Origin: Apoderus coryli
Taxonomy: Eukaryota; Arthropoda; Insecta; Coleoptera; Attelabidae
NCBI GenBank assembly: GCA_911728435.2
Contig: OU452199.1
Span: 26,050,860-26,114,859, forward strand
Length of the DNA stretch: 64,000 nt
Reading direction: 5' to 3'
Shown here: positions 48,500 through 60,069 of the stretch, in pieces
Layout: every line of letters begins with the position of its first letter
How positions within the stretch are numbered: position 1 is the stretch's first letter
Made by a program: the position numbers and the translations under genes
Notes under the pieces: generated by a model
What the model was told of the DNA's origin: nothing
What the model saw: the letters and a program-made list of their open reading frames with translations, nothing else
Database searches by the model: none

Positions 48500-50510
48500 A
48501 CAAGACAGCACTTTCAAAATTAACTTCCGCCGTTTTGCCTCTTCATCAAATAATATTATGCCACCCAATCCAGCAGCCCTGTACCCTCCACTAACTTGTG
48601 GAGTTCAGTTATGTGTTGGGTGTCAATATCTGCTGGCGCAATCAGCGCATGCCCAAAAATAGCGTGTCGTCTTCGTTGTAGAGCTACACACTCACATAGT
48701 ACATGGTAAGCTGTTTCAACTGCCCCATTACACAATCTGCATTGCAGGTCCCCGTTATACAGCCCCATCTTATTTAGGTGGTCTCTCAGAGCGCAATGCT
48801 CAGTAAGGAGTCCCATAGTTATTCGCATCTGACTCCTGCTTAAGATAGCAGTTTTTCAGTGCGTTTTATTGCTGCACCAGGTATGAACCTCTTCCCATGC
48901 TCCTGCTTGGGAATATGTTCCCAATATCTCGGGTGCTCGCTTTTGGCCCAGCACTTGAGGAGTTCCCTCGCCGTTCTTTTAGACAAGCCCAGCGCAGGTT
49001 CTATATGTGGTTTCAGAGGCTTGTCTAGCCAGCCAATCCGCTCTCTCGTTGCCTTCTATTCCCGAGTGCCCCGGGACCCACACTAGATTAACCCTATTAT
49101 GCTCCGCTAAGGCCCTAAGTTCTGTTTGGCATTCCCATACCAGTTTAGTTGTAACCTTGGGACTTCTCAGAGCCGTTAAGGCCGCCTGGCTATCGGAACA
49201 TATATTGATTCGCTTCTTTGTATAAGCCCTCAATCTGTTTAGTTTGGACACTGCAGAATTGCAAACACTTCCGCTTGAAATACGGGTGTGTTTTTCCCCA
49301 GTGAGAATCTTAGATTCGTGTTCCTTGTCTCAATATATATTCCTACATCACTTCCACTTTCGGTTTTTGACCCATCTGTAAACCAGGTTATCCCTCTCAG
49401 GCTCCGTATGTAGTCTTGATCAAGAACTTCGCGGTCCATAATATGCACTTCGTTGTTTATGTCAAATTCAAATTTTGGTCTGATGTGGTCCATGGGCATG
49501 TCTATCATGCCATCCCCAATTTTGGTGTGACCCCGATAAGTGGGTACAGTTTCTACCAACCCTCGCAGTCTATTGAATGCCGCCCCCGCCTCCATCCTTA
49601 CCATGATGTGCAATGGTGGGAGGTTCAGCAATACTTCCATTGCGGCGGACTAGTTCTAAAAGCGCCCGTCATTGCTAAGCAGGCAAGCCTCTGTACCCTG
49701 CCCAACTCAGCAATGGCGGTATGCTGTTCCGTTTTCGTCCACCAAATCAGCGACGAGTGTGTTATCGTAGGACTGACTACCGCAGTGTACAACCAGTGCA
49801 TCATCTTTGGATTTAGTCCCCATGTTTTCCCATGAGAGCGTCTGAGTAACATAAGCGTTCTCTCCGCTCTTGCTCTGGTTCTTTTAAGGTGTGCGGTCCA
49901 GATAAGCTTTGACCCCTAAATACTTTACCTCCCTGGACATTCTTACGATTTCACCTTGAAGGTACAGTGGTCCTAGTCCCTCTGTTTTTTTCCTCCTGGT
50001 GAAAGCAATCATTTCTCACTTTGACGGGCTCATTCTTAGTCCCTGTTCCAAAGTCCAGCTTGTTGCTTTATCAAGGGCCCGTTGCATGCGTTCCCTTACT
50101 ATGCTATTCAACTTTCCCTGGACATGTATGACTAGGTCGTCTGCAAAGCCCAGAACCCCAAATCCTTCATTGTCCAGAACTCTTAGCAACTCGTCTATAA
50201 CAAGGTTCCACATCAGAGGAGACAGTACTCCCCCCTTGGGCACCCTCGTACAGGCTGTGCTATTATTGTATCCCCCATTACTGAGGTACATACCATTCTT
50301 CCTTTATGCATACAGTTGATCCACCTGCAGCAGGTCGCATTGATGCCTCGTTGCCTCAGTGCTCCTAGGATTGAATTCCTTAGAACGTTATCGAAGGCTC
50401 CCTGTATATCCAGGAAGGTTGCAAGTAGAACCTCCCAGCTTTCCAGGGCGTATTCCGCCTTACTTACCAGATGATGCAGCGCTATCTCAGTCGACATGCC
50501 GCATCTATTT
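48500..50510 (-). pseudogene. RNase H-type non-LTR retrotransposon, 5'-truncated ORF2
   Basis: In order on the minus strand are: reverse transcriptase fingers (VLLATFLDIQGAFDNVL), CP-GGVLSPLMWN, the catalytic LGFADDLVIHVQGK, thumb (REVKYLGVK), a connection (LNPKMMHWLYTAVVSPTI), then RNase H with all four acidic or His positions visible (FTDGSK, FQAEVFAI, SDSQAALTAL, VPGHSGIEGNERADWLA). A C-terminal segment with C-x2-C, H-x3-C (QCRLCNGAVETAYHVLCE) ends at about 48556. At least four frameshifts and one in-frame TGA (after MSPSK) break it. The endonuclease and ORF1 are missing. The RNase H domain places it in the I/LOA/R1 group of clades, without finer resolution. Confidence 0.9.
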
Positions 50511-51649
50511 AGTTTTTAGTGTAGTTAGTAGTTGTAGTATTTAGTTAAAATTATCTTTCCGCTAAGTTATACAATTCATTCCATAACTCATGATGACTTT
50601 AGCTAGGGCCGAAACATGTATTATTTGATTTAAATAAGAGTTAAGGGATTAAAATAATTTAGCCAATTCTCCAATTTTGTTAAAACTTTGCAACCATTTA
50701 AAAAATTCTTCGTATACCCCGATGACCACCAGAACAATAGGAATATCTAATTTGTGAGGTCTGATTAAAAAGAAAATCGTAATAGCTTAACGCGTTTTTG
50801 ACTTATAAATACACAAACACACACTGTTACATAAATATAATAATCATAATCATGGGACCTCATAACGTGTACTTCCATCAAAATCATAATTTTTGTGCGG
50901 GTTTAAAAACAGTGGCATACAGTGATGATCCAAGCAAGTTTTATCGTTAAATTTGACTCGCCCTGTTTAGGTACTCACTTGAAATTGTTTTAAACATATT
51001 TATTAGGTTGAGAAAGTATAGGTACGCTGTCATGTATTTAAACTTTAATATTTTAAACAACCTTGTAGAACAAGTTTATTATTATTGAGCTAGCAACTGT
51101 CTCAAATGCATGGTCATTACCTACTAGCAAGGTTACGAATTTTATTGTTATATTAAAAAGATTGTTTGTTTCAGATGGAGCATCTGACGAAGGAAACGGT
51201 ATGGCAGGTAACTATAAATTTTATATTACTTACATTGAACTAAAGTAACGATATTAGGACGTATATAGCAAGTTACTTTTACCAGAGTGCGACCTACATC
51301 TATGTTGCATTTTGTGGCATTTAAAATTGAATCTCTCACAATACAGGGTTAAACCTTTTTAAAAACTATAATGAAACATTACGTTTTATTAAGGAAGAAG
51401 CATCTATACTGCAACGTGAAAAATGTAAACTGCACATTTAACACTGTAGCTCCTTACATGCATTATGTTGTTTATAATTTTGATTATCAAAACAACAGTG
51501 TAAATCGATTAATTAATTTTTCCGTTTGACGATCAATTCCCATCCATTGCCACTGTCAAATACTAGTACAATCGAGCTTTCGCATAGCCGTTATTCTGTC
51601 ACTGATGAACTTAGAAGAGAAACTTAGAAACTAGCTGGGATATAGGTTC
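50511..51649. other. AT-rich intergenic DNA, no gene recognised
   Basis: No coding or structural feature that I can support. Confidence 0.4.
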
Positions 51650-51870
51650 TCGTTGGACTCACAATTTGACAAACGCGCAAAAAGAAGCACGTGTTGGTGG
51701 GAATAAATGCCTAAAAACTTGTAACAGGCGACGAATCACTGATCTATGCGTATTAGCCGGAATATAAACAGAAATCGACTATATGGATGTTTCCATTTAA
51801 CAAAAGTGGTTCGCAATCGAAGCACTTCAAAATAAATGGTCAACTGTTTTTTCAGAAAAAAAAATTCCTC
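51650..51870 (+). pseudogene. Classical mariner transposase fragment
   Basis: The frames read NLTNAQKEARV and then LVTGDESLIYAY, stop, PEYKQKSTIWMFP. This is the signature of mariner-family transposases (R-x-PHxLT-xxQK-xxR, then VTGDE-W-Y with the first catalytic Asp, and Q-S-x-W). It belongs to a different lineage from the transposases at 1-1042, 39.5-43.9 and 52.3-53.0 kb. The second and third Asp are not readable downstream. Confidence 0.75.
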
Positions 51871-52265
51871 AACAATAAATTAAAAGTGAAATCTCCACGA
51901 ATTAATTTTTAATAGAATGATCGGCAATTCTTTAGCCAGACATCTTTTGGAGCCTGACTGGTCCCATCCTCAGTGGTGGCTGATATTTAATAATGAGGAC
52001 ACTTTCATGAGATATGTATACTTAACTAGAATTACGAAAATTTTATTGGAGTCATTTCGTGGAAAAAAGGATAAAAAACTTTAAAATATTTTAAAAACTA
52101 AGAAATCATTATATTTATGTTATTGAAGTGGCGGATAGAAGCGTGGCATCTGTCTACTAATGATCGCTACACTTCATTGAAATCCGTTGTACCTTGAATA
52201 TGAGTCACTCCATTGTTTATTCTTTCTTGTGATTGCTCCATTGAATTTATTTGTTCATAAACAAT

Positions 52266-53045
52266 TTATTTTAAATGGCCCCAAAGATAAAAGTCTAGAA
52301 GGTTGAGGTCAGGTGACCTTGGTGCACCGTCGGGTTGGAACCACATCTGGTGCCGTAAATTTAGTGGCACATCATCCAGTATGTTTGATTTTCTAAAAAC
52401 TCTAAGTAGGCATTCAATCTTCGAGGCAAAATTTGATAGGGCAATAACGCACGGTCCGTTGCAAAATTCCACACCAGTCGTTTATCGAAAAGTTTTGTTC
52501 AAAGTTCTGAACTCTGGTAGCGTGAGGATTTTCCAATGACCCGATGTGAGTGTTGTGACAATTGTTGATCTCGTCCCTACTGAATCTCGATCCACAAAAT
52601 CTCCCAAATGAAGTGAGTATTTGCATTATGTAGGTCTAAAAGCCACTGACAAAAAAGTAAGCGCTGTTCTGTGTCCTCTGGATTTGGTACGTTTGCAGGT
52701 GGTAATGGTATAGCACTTCTCTGTTTAATGTCTTCTCATGCAAAATTGTGGGTAATATTCAAATGCATTGCAATACTTCGAGAACTTATGTTTGGTTCTT
52801 GTATCAACTATTAAGGATCAATTTCTGCTTCTTCTTGTTTCACCGTGTGGTTACCATTTCGGCTGCTTCTAACACGCTTACCAATTCGACATTCACGGAG
52901 TCTTTGAAATGAATCAGGAAAGAATGACCGTCTGTTTGGAAATCTCCGCTGATATTCGCGAGACGCCGCTACAACGTGTCCGTCACACAAACCATACCAT
53001 TATAAAAAATAATATCAGCGTATTCTTCGATAGAAAACTCCAATA
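52266..53045 (-). pseudogene. Mariner-like transposase, full-length relic with deletions
   Basis: It begins near 53045 with FSIEEYADI and GHVVAASREYQRRFPNRR, the N-terminal DUF4817-like helix-turn-helix. The middle reads ANVPNPEDTEQRL, FCQWLLD, INNCHNTHIGSLENPHATRV, then VPLNLRHQMWFQPDGAP with the second catalytic Asp. The third region is APRSPDLNLLDFYLWGHLK. The usual HxxNxxVRxxL stretch between the second and third Asp is deleted, joining GAP directly to RSPDL. Multiple stops and frameshifts. This is an old inactive copy. Confidence 0.85.
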
Positions 53046-54389
53046 TTATATGGTATAAAACCTTAAAAATGGAACAATTCAATAACAATAACTTTTGACT
53101 ATTACTGTCAGACTTCATTTCACATGACACGATAGTTTAAAAAATACGATAACTAAATTAGACACAACCGCTACTAAGTAATTAATTTAAAGTTTTTCAT
53201 CGGCGAAACTTAAATATTTTGTAAACTAAACAGTATTTACTAAAACGATTATTATTTCTGAATTCAGAATAACAACATTCATATAGGTTTTAATTTTTCG
53301 TCTGGACTTACCAATCACTCTGTATATTATATAAATGACATGAAACAAGTTAAGTCTATGTTCTTTCTGTTCAAAGAAGCCATCTTAATAAAAGTAGTTA
53401 CATATTATTATTTGTTATGTTTAAGGATTATGTCAAAAAATGATTGTCTGCAAATATGTTCAAATTCACAGTAAGCCCGTGAATTTCCAGTAAAACCGAG
53501 GGCAGTTTTGTCGGACGGACCCTTTAATATAAAATCGCCTAATGTAGGTAATATAATTAAAGAGTTTTTATTATCGTACGATTGCTTTTTTCATTATTTC
53601 ACACAATGTAATGTAACAAATTAAAGTCATTCGTGTATAAAAATTTCACAACATTGGAAATAAATAATTTTTGCTTTTCGTTTCTGGAGGGCAACCACAT
53701 AGAATTAAGCGTATTTACGTAAACATTTTAGTTTAATAAATCTGTCATAACATTTAAGTAATATTTGTATTCATATTTTTTGGCTTTTTAGATTGCTGTT
53801 ATTTTATCAATAACACTATATTTTTTGTAAAAGCAATACAGGTATTGGGTATTTGAATTAAATATTTTGTCATAAGGTATATCTCTCTCTATTTTAGTGT
53901 GTTATTCTAATTTTTTATAACATTGAATTCCAAACTGGCTTCTATTTAGATTTACTAACCTCGACGTTATCCATGCAATCCTCATTTCTCGACGACGTGA
54001 AAACATTCGACCAGCACAGGCATCGTAAATCTATCTTAAGCTAACTAAAGATAATCCATTTTCTTTTCCACATTGGTGGATATTTGCCTATTCGCACTAT
54101 AGCCAGTGCCCAGTGAGACGAGAGTTTGAGAGTAATTCAAACTTAAACCTTAAAGGTTTTGGTGTAGGTATATAAATCTTTGCTTAACCATATTGTATTT
54201 TAATTCAAGCGACTTCTGTTCCAGCAAATTCTTTATAAATAAATATGTTTAAATCATACAGAGGGGGGAAATTTGCCGGGAACTATTCCATCTTCAGTGG
54301 CACTACATAAAATTTCACCTAAAGATACTGGTAGTGATACGATTCTTAGCCACGGAATTTAAATATTTACATATAGGTACTTATTCTTG
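53046..54389. other. AT-rich DNA, no gene recognised
   Basis: No supported gene. At 54271-54305 a short block ending ATCTTCAGTGG resembles ATCCTCAGTGG at 51970 and ATCGTGAGTGG at 54470, all next to ATGTTT(C/T)GGAGC-like sequence in two cases. This may be a dispersed short repeat. Confidence 0.4.
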
Positions 54390-56310
54390 AACCTACACGA
54401 AATGAATTTATTAGATCACTCTAAAATTCTTATATCCACCAAATATGTTTCGGAGCACCAGGCTCCATCGTGAGTGGTTAGAAAATTACAAAAGCCATTT
54501 CATTATTACTCCATATGTTTTTTTTCGTCGTGTTAGAAGAAATGTATTAATTCTGCAAGGAAGGATGTATTCAATATTTTGATGTACTATATTATAATAT
54601 CAATATTCGAACTCACCATTACGTGATTTTCTTTAAATGTTGTATGTTAAAGTAACTCACATATTCTTAATTAATTATATTAAAAATTTCTAAAATCATT
54701 AAAATTTGTCAACAATTTTTGTTTACCTATTACTTGAGCCTTTTATACTTTTTGTTTTTATAAGTAAAGCCCGGTTTAGCCAACGTTTTTGTATAACGCA
54801 GTGAATATGATTAGTCGTAGTTTTTGTCACAGTTTTAGTGTATAATGCTATAATGCATAACAAAAGCGAGCGTATATCCAACATATAGTCATAAAAACAA
54901 GCATAACCAAAGTGCCGAGCCAATCAAAATCTGCATATTATGCGCATGCGGGCAATAATACACAACATGATTATTTTTATTTGAGCCATACCAAACAATA
55001 AACGTTATTCTATGTTACCAAACATTTAAAACAATTTTGTAAATTTGTGCACAATTTTGCATCATACCATACTTCATAGATCTCCTATGTTATGTAACAC
55101 AAAATATAATATACATTCAGCAGTTTTATTTTTAAAAGTGTTGTGTATACTTTCGATACCGATACCTAAGAGTATCGATACTTTTTAGACAAATATCGGT
55201 AGTATCCATACTTGGCAAAAATTACGGGAATCGAAATCGATACGTTTTACTATTTTCGCGTCCCTAGTTACTTCCTCTTCTTCTATTATATGGTCTGAAC
55301 TTCTGGGTTATTCAGCCAGATTAGGGAACACCCGTTACCTCGATGGGTGCGTGTACTAGGAGAAAAAAATAAGTAGAAGTCCACAGCAAAGTGAATCTGG
55401 GTGAGATCCTATAACTTCTACTTTAGGCAAAACTACAACTTTAGAGAGCAATCTTTTAGAAAAGCACATACACGTCTAATGCCTTCTAGAGAAAGAAAAT
55501 CAAGATGCAAGATGGCTGAAGTAATTAGAGGAGAACAGGAATGTATGGATGACATCTGATGGTAAAAGGAATCGGAACGTGCATGAAATAATCTTCATTC
55601 AAGCTGTTTACCTTTTTTATAGATTACATTTTATATTGATGTTTTAAGCTCGCCTGCGGATCTGCGCACATTGTCATTTGTCGTAATCATAAAAGTTGAA
55701 ATAATTGAACTTTCACAGAAAAGTGTTTTCCTCACAAGCACTCGGCCGTAGTCGTCGGAAGTCGGAAACGTCATTGCGGGAAATTCAAACTACGGCACAA
55801 TTTTGTTCATAGCAGAGGCATAATAATAACATGTTCATAATTTATATCATAAAGTTAATGAAATTTAAATTATTATATATATAATATGCGATTATGTCAA
55901 TAGTTTAAATTTTCTCGCAATAACATGTTTCCGAACGAACAACATTCAAAGTTATGACTATTACAAATCATTACAACTTGTAAACTAAACGTTGTATAAA
56001 CGATACCATTTGACATAATGTATTTTAACTAGTTGTGCTTGTGACTATAACTATACACTAATCATATTCTTATGCTTATTCGTTGGCTAAACCAGCCTTT
56101 ACTTTAACATAAAACATTTAAAAACAATTTTTCACGTAATGGTGAGTTCGAATATTGATACTTATTATAATACATCACAATATTGAATACATCCTTCTTT
56201 CCAGAATTAATACATTTCTTCTAACACGACAAAAAAAACATGTTTGGTAGATACAACAATTTTAGAGTGATCTATTAAATTCATTTCGTGGAGGTTGACT
56301 TTCATTTGAA
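54390..56310. mobile_element. Element with long inverted repeats, about 1.9 kb
   Basis: The left arm (54390-54810) and right arm (56050-56310) are inverted copies. Shared blocks include CACGAAATGAATTTA, TAGATCACTCTAAAATT, TCGTGTTAGAAGAAATGTAT, TCGAACTCACCATTACGTGA and GGTTTAGCCAACG. The left arm has two extra segments (about 54450-54515 and 54660-54760), so it is longer. The interior (54810-56050) has no recognisable protein. It contains a palindromic ATCGATAC-rich patch near 55165-55245 and was probably derived from a DNA transposon. Confidence 0.85.
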
Positions 56311-56594
56311 GAATAAATATCATTCCACTCCACTTCGAAATGGACTACTTCTTTAAACTTTACATTATGCATTTTGTGATAAAGTACTAATAAAATTCTT
56401 CAAAAATTTTTATTCAACATTTGCAAGAATTACATGATAAATAAAATTAAAGAGGTTAGTTTTTTCTTATATGTCCTATATAATTTATATTTTCTTTTTA
56501 TTAAAGGATCTAAAAATAAATTCTTGATTGAGTTTCAGCTCAAACAATGTGATAATTACAACGTAAAAGAAATTAATCTGAGTTCTTCTTCTTG
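56311..56594. other. AT-rich spacer
   Basis: No feature seen. It ends abruptly at the 5'-truncated start of the retrotransposon. Confidence 0.4.
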
Positions 56595-57104
56595 GGTTTT
56601 GATGATGGCGCGCTGAAATGGTTTTTCAGCTATCTTCTTGACAGAAAGCAGTGTGTTAGGATCGGTTCAAATTACTCTGACTTCAAACTTTTAAAAAGCG
56701 GAGTACCACAAGGCAGTATCCTTGGCCCTCTACTGTTCTCTATATTTTCTTTTGATATGCCTTTGAGTTTGAGTCACTCTCATGTTCACATGTATGCTGA
56801 CGATGTTCAAGTATATGCGCACTGCCGTCTGGAAGACTTTGAGCAAGTGTTGGGACTTATTAACAAGGATTTGAATAGCTTGTCTTTGTGGTGTCAACGT
56901 AACGGTCTGAGATTGAATCCTGAGAAGACGGTGGCCATGTGCATTGGATCAGAGCGACAAACAAAACTAATGCGTGAAATTGGACAAATTAAATTAAGTG
57001 ACACTGGTATACCTTGGAAAGATAAAGCTAAATATCTGGGAGTCATTATAGATCACAAATTAAGCTTTGATGAACATTGTAATTTTGTATACAAAAAATC
57101 CCGA
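56595..57104 (+). pseudogene. CR1/Jockey-group reverse transcriptase, first half
   Basis: From GFDDGALKWFFSYL the frame is open for 170 codons: RKQCVRIGS, SGVPQGSILGPLLF, the catalytic MYADDVQVYAH, LSLWCQRNGLRLNPEKT and AKYLGVIIDHKLSFDEHC. These are reverse transcriptase palm and thumb motifs with both catalytic Asp residues intact. The element starts mid-domain (5' truncation, usual for target-primed insertion). The frame breaks after FVYKK, where a 1.4-kb insertion begins, and the protein resumes at about 58526. Confidence 0.92.
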
Positions 57105-57728
57105 TGGCAGCCAGTCGGAAAAGTAGATTTTTGATTTATGTATTTTTTATTTATACTTAGTCTACCACTGACAGCCACTATTAATAAACAAATAATGGAA
57201 TATTCTGACATTCGCCAAATATAACCAAAGTGACATATTGACAGTTATTTTAACTGAAATACCCATTATACTATAATACATACGTAAGTACGGTCTTATT
57301 GTTATTTCACAGGTGTTTATTTGTCAAAATAATTAGAGGTATAGCGGGTGATGATATTGTTTTTATTTTTTGTTACTTTATATTGACTTACATTTACTTA
57401 AATATGCCAGCGATGAAAAAACTCTCCAAATAAATATTGTAGAGATTTAAGTGCTCTATCATTTGATATGTAACATCGGTATTTTCTATTAACAACGAAA
57501 AAAATATGATTTTTTTAAAACTTTGACAGGCCGCCATTCTGAAATTAGCTCTCCGATTTCAATCGCCAACGAATTCACGCGATTCCATGACCTAGCCGAT
57601 TTTTGAACCAAATTTTGTGTCTAAAAATGCGGCCTAGAACGTGACGCAAAGTTTCTATATCCCATATATATATATATATACAAAGAAAAATGAAATAAAC
57701 TAACTTGTACGAATCAAAAAAATCTCGT

Positions 57729-57800
57729 GACACAAGCTGGATTTGAACCAACATCTCCCAATTGCCGGTCAGGTGTTTTAACCAATTAAACTATCGTGGC
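57729..57800 (-). repeat. tRNA-like module 1 (SINE head or tRNA pseudogene)
   Basis: Reading from 57800, GCCACGA is followed by TAGTTTAATTGG (A box). The D stem GTTT/AAAC, the anticodon stem CCTGA/TTGGG and the T arm GTTGG-TTCAAAT-CCAGC (perfect stem with B box GGTTCAAATCC) all fold. The acceptor stem pairs at six of seven positions. The seven-base anticodon loop CCGGCAA has C at position 33 in place of the near-universal U. That, with its repetition every 321 bp, argues for a SINE head, not a working tRNA. Confidence 0.65.
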
Positions 57801-58049
57801 ACATGAATGAAACTTCTTTAATTCGTACATGCCTTGCTTCCTATGTGCTGTGCTACGCCTCGACCTTTTAATTCAAAGGCAACATAGACTACACACTGCC
57901 ATAATGCAATGTTATTTCTCTTTTGCTCATCGCAAATAAATATAAATAAACAAACAAAGATATTCAACTAAGTTGACAGAGTATAGTATGTCACCGATAT
58001 ACAAAGAAAAATGAAATAAACTAACTTGTACGAATCAAAAAAATCTCGT

Positions 58050-58121
58050 GACACAAGCTGGATTTGAACCAACATCTCCCAATTGCCGGTCAGGTGTTTT
58101 AACCAATTAAACTATCGTGGC
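58050..58121 (-). repeat. tRNA-like module 2 (SINE head or tRNA pseudogene)
   Basis: Identical in sequence and fold to the module 321 bp to the left. A third copy starts at 58371 and is cut at 58438 by the palindromic rearrangement. Confidence 0.65.
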
Positions 58122-58393
58122 ACATGAATGAAACTTCTTTAATTCGTACATGCCTTGCTTCCTATGTGCTGTGCTACGCCTCGACCTTTTAATTCAAAGG
58201 CAACATAGACTACACACTGCCATAATGCAATGTTATTTCTCTTTTGCTCATCGCAAATAAATATAAATAAACAAACAAAGATATTCAACTAAGTTGACAG
58301 AGTATAGTATATCACCGATATACAAAGAAAAATGAAATAAACTAACTTGTACGAATCAAAAAAATCTCGTGACACAAGCTGGATTTGAACCAA

Positions 58394-58509
58394 CATCTCC
58401 CAATTGCCGGTCAGGTGTTTTAACCAATTAAACTATCGATAGGTGTTTTAACCAATTAAACTATCGATAGTTTAATTGGTTAAAACACCTGACCGGCAAT
58501 TGGGAGATG
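58394..58509. repeat. Nested inverted duplication with perfect 50-bp palindrome
   Basis: 58441-58490 reads identically on both strands (centre ATC|GAT at 58465/58466). In addition, 58394-58438 matches the reverse complement of 58465-58509 for about 45 bp, so half of the tRNA-like module has been copied back in reverse next to itself, with a direct repeat of about 23 bp between. It could form a cruciform or hairpin. Confidence 0.93.
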
Positions 58510-58525
58510 TGTACAAATTTTTCAA

Positions 58526-59109
58526 AATTTCGGTTGTGTCGATCTCCTGAATAGTTAGATTTTTTTTTAAGAATCTACTAAAACTCTTTCTATAAACTTA
58601 AATCGATGTATCATTTGAAAAAGTTCCTTTGCGAGGGCACGAAATTAAATTTAATAAAATCTTTAGTTTATCCACATGTCACATATTGTTCTCAGGTTTA
58701 CTATTACTTTTTGCCGGAATATAATAGGCTTAAGATCCAGCGAATACAGAACGCATGTGTGCGATTTGTGTGCAAGGTTCCATATAGTTCTCACATAACA
58801 CCGTTTTTGGTTCATTTGAGAGAACCAAAAATTGAGATAAGAATAAAATATCAATTCGCTATGCTAATCTACAAAATTTTAAATAGTGAAACTCCACAAT
58901 ATCTTCACAGTTTTTTGCTACGGGGTTCTAATTTACATGACAGAGAATTGCGTTTCAATTACTTTTCTATTCCATTACATAGAAGTTCACATTTCGAAGG
59001 CTCTTTCTCTTATAGGGGCGCGAAAATTATGAATCAATACGTGGATATTCTCCAGTTGTCTCCTTACTCGTTCAAGAGAGAGCTTAGGCAAAGATTAATG
59101 TTGTCATAA
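58526..59109 (+). pseudogene. CR1/Jockey-group reverse transcriptase, C-terminal half
   Basis: The frame reads FFLRIY, one in-frame TAA at 58579, then NSFYKLKSMYHLKKF and LNLIKSLVYPHVTYCSQVYY, IQRIQNACVRFVCKVP, LRFNYFSIPLHRSS and SYRGAKIMNQY, ending at a TAA at 59107-59109. This is the post-thumb region that follows the YADD domain in CR1/Jockey-type proteins, and it continues directly from the part ending at 57104. Apart from the insertion and the single stop, the protein is little damaged. Confidence 0.88.
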
Positions 59110-59430
59110 TATATTACATTATACCTATGCATTATGTATTTATTTATGTATTTCTTTGGAGTAGTTCTAAGTTGTTATAAATGTAAAATTTCTTTTTTTT
59201 TTTCTAATTAAGAATCAATCTATTTTTTTTTCATACTTTGTAATCTGCAGCTGGATTTAGTGTTTAATGCTACTTATTATTGTTTTTTATATATATATTT
59301 TATTATTGTTTTTTTTCCTATTGGGCGAGAGTGTAAGAGTGGCTTTATAGCCAAATCTCATGCCCTTTGTTGTAATAATTTTTGTAAATTATTATACACA
59401 ATAAATCACTTTATTATTATTATTATTAGG
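59110..59430 (+). repeat. 3' untranslated region and (TTA)n tail of the retrotransposon
   Basis: AT-rich 3' region containing GAGTGGCTTTATAGCC, ending in a (TTATTA) microsatellite at about 59411-59428 in place of a poly(A) tail. Microsatellite tails are typical of CR1-like elements. Confidence 0.7.
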
Positions 59431-60044
59431 AAAATAAAAATAATAATGTACCATAACTTCGCACGGTGCCAATATGTTAACACAACTAGTATACCAACGA
59501 AGCGACACAAATGTGTAGCCGTTTTAGGCAACCCGAACAACTTATAAGCACAGCTAACATAATATGTTAGCGTTAAGTTTCCCCAAATATCGATTTAAAG
59601 CGTGTTCATGATGTTTTTGTATCGCATAGTCCGTCCATACATAATACATACATAATAATTATTATTATTTTTCTTATTTCCAATAAACTAACTTTACAAA
59701 CTACTTTATTTGAAAACAACAAATAAAAAATTGCAAGAAGAGTAGGGATTTGAGCTTTCCGTATGCATTCATGTTGTGAAGAGCAAAAAAATTGCTTTCA
59801 AATGATGGAACACTCGACCTCTACTGCTATTTAAGGGGTTGTGTGCACCCCTATTACCGACACACAGACAGACAAACTTCATCTGGAAATGATCTTAGGC
59901 GTCTCAGGTACTTCAAAATTGTTATATCCGTCTATATCTCTTTTTTCTTGCGAGTTATGAATACTTTTCCTGGGTCGGGAAAGTGAAGATATAGGTTCTG
60001 ACACAGGGTTGAGATGATTAGAATCAATTGATTAAAATCAGATT
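59431..60044. other. AT-rich DNA containing a CAGACAGAC repeat copy at 59740-59995
   Basis: 59740-59995 matches 20284-20516 in ordered blocks (ACACAGACAGACAAACTT, TCTGGAAATGATCTTA, GTCTCAGGTACTTCAAAAT, GGGTCGGGAAAGTGA). The rest shows nothing I recognise. Confidence 0.6.
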
Positions 60045-60069
60045 TTAATTACATTATGTAATAAGCAAT

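Larger units (their letters stand above)
57681..58443 (-). repeat. Tandem repeat, 321-bp unit, 2.4 copies with tRNA-like core
   Basis: CAAAGAAAAATGAAATAAAC recurs at 57681, 58002 and 58323, exactly 321 bp apart. The copies are almost identical (one visible G/A difference in GTATAGTAT(G/A)TCACC). The tRNA-like module in each unit is flanked by TGTACGAAT and ATTCGTACA. A piece of the same unit occurs at 36558-36622, so the family is dispersed. Confidence 0.93.
57105..58525. other. Insertion inside the retrotransposon, with tandem repeats
   Basis: The 1.4-kb insert separates two consecutive parts of one reverse transcriptase. Its left part (57105-57660) is unrecognised AT-rich DNA, followed by a (TA)n tract at 57664-57680 and the 321-bp tandem repeat. 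Exact boundaries are uncertain by about 20 bp. Confidence 0.7.

Noticed and set aside
57729..58121. Functional tRNA genes
   Set aside because: C at position 33, an acceptor-stem mismatch and repetition as part of a 321-bp unit argue for a SINE head or pseudogene.
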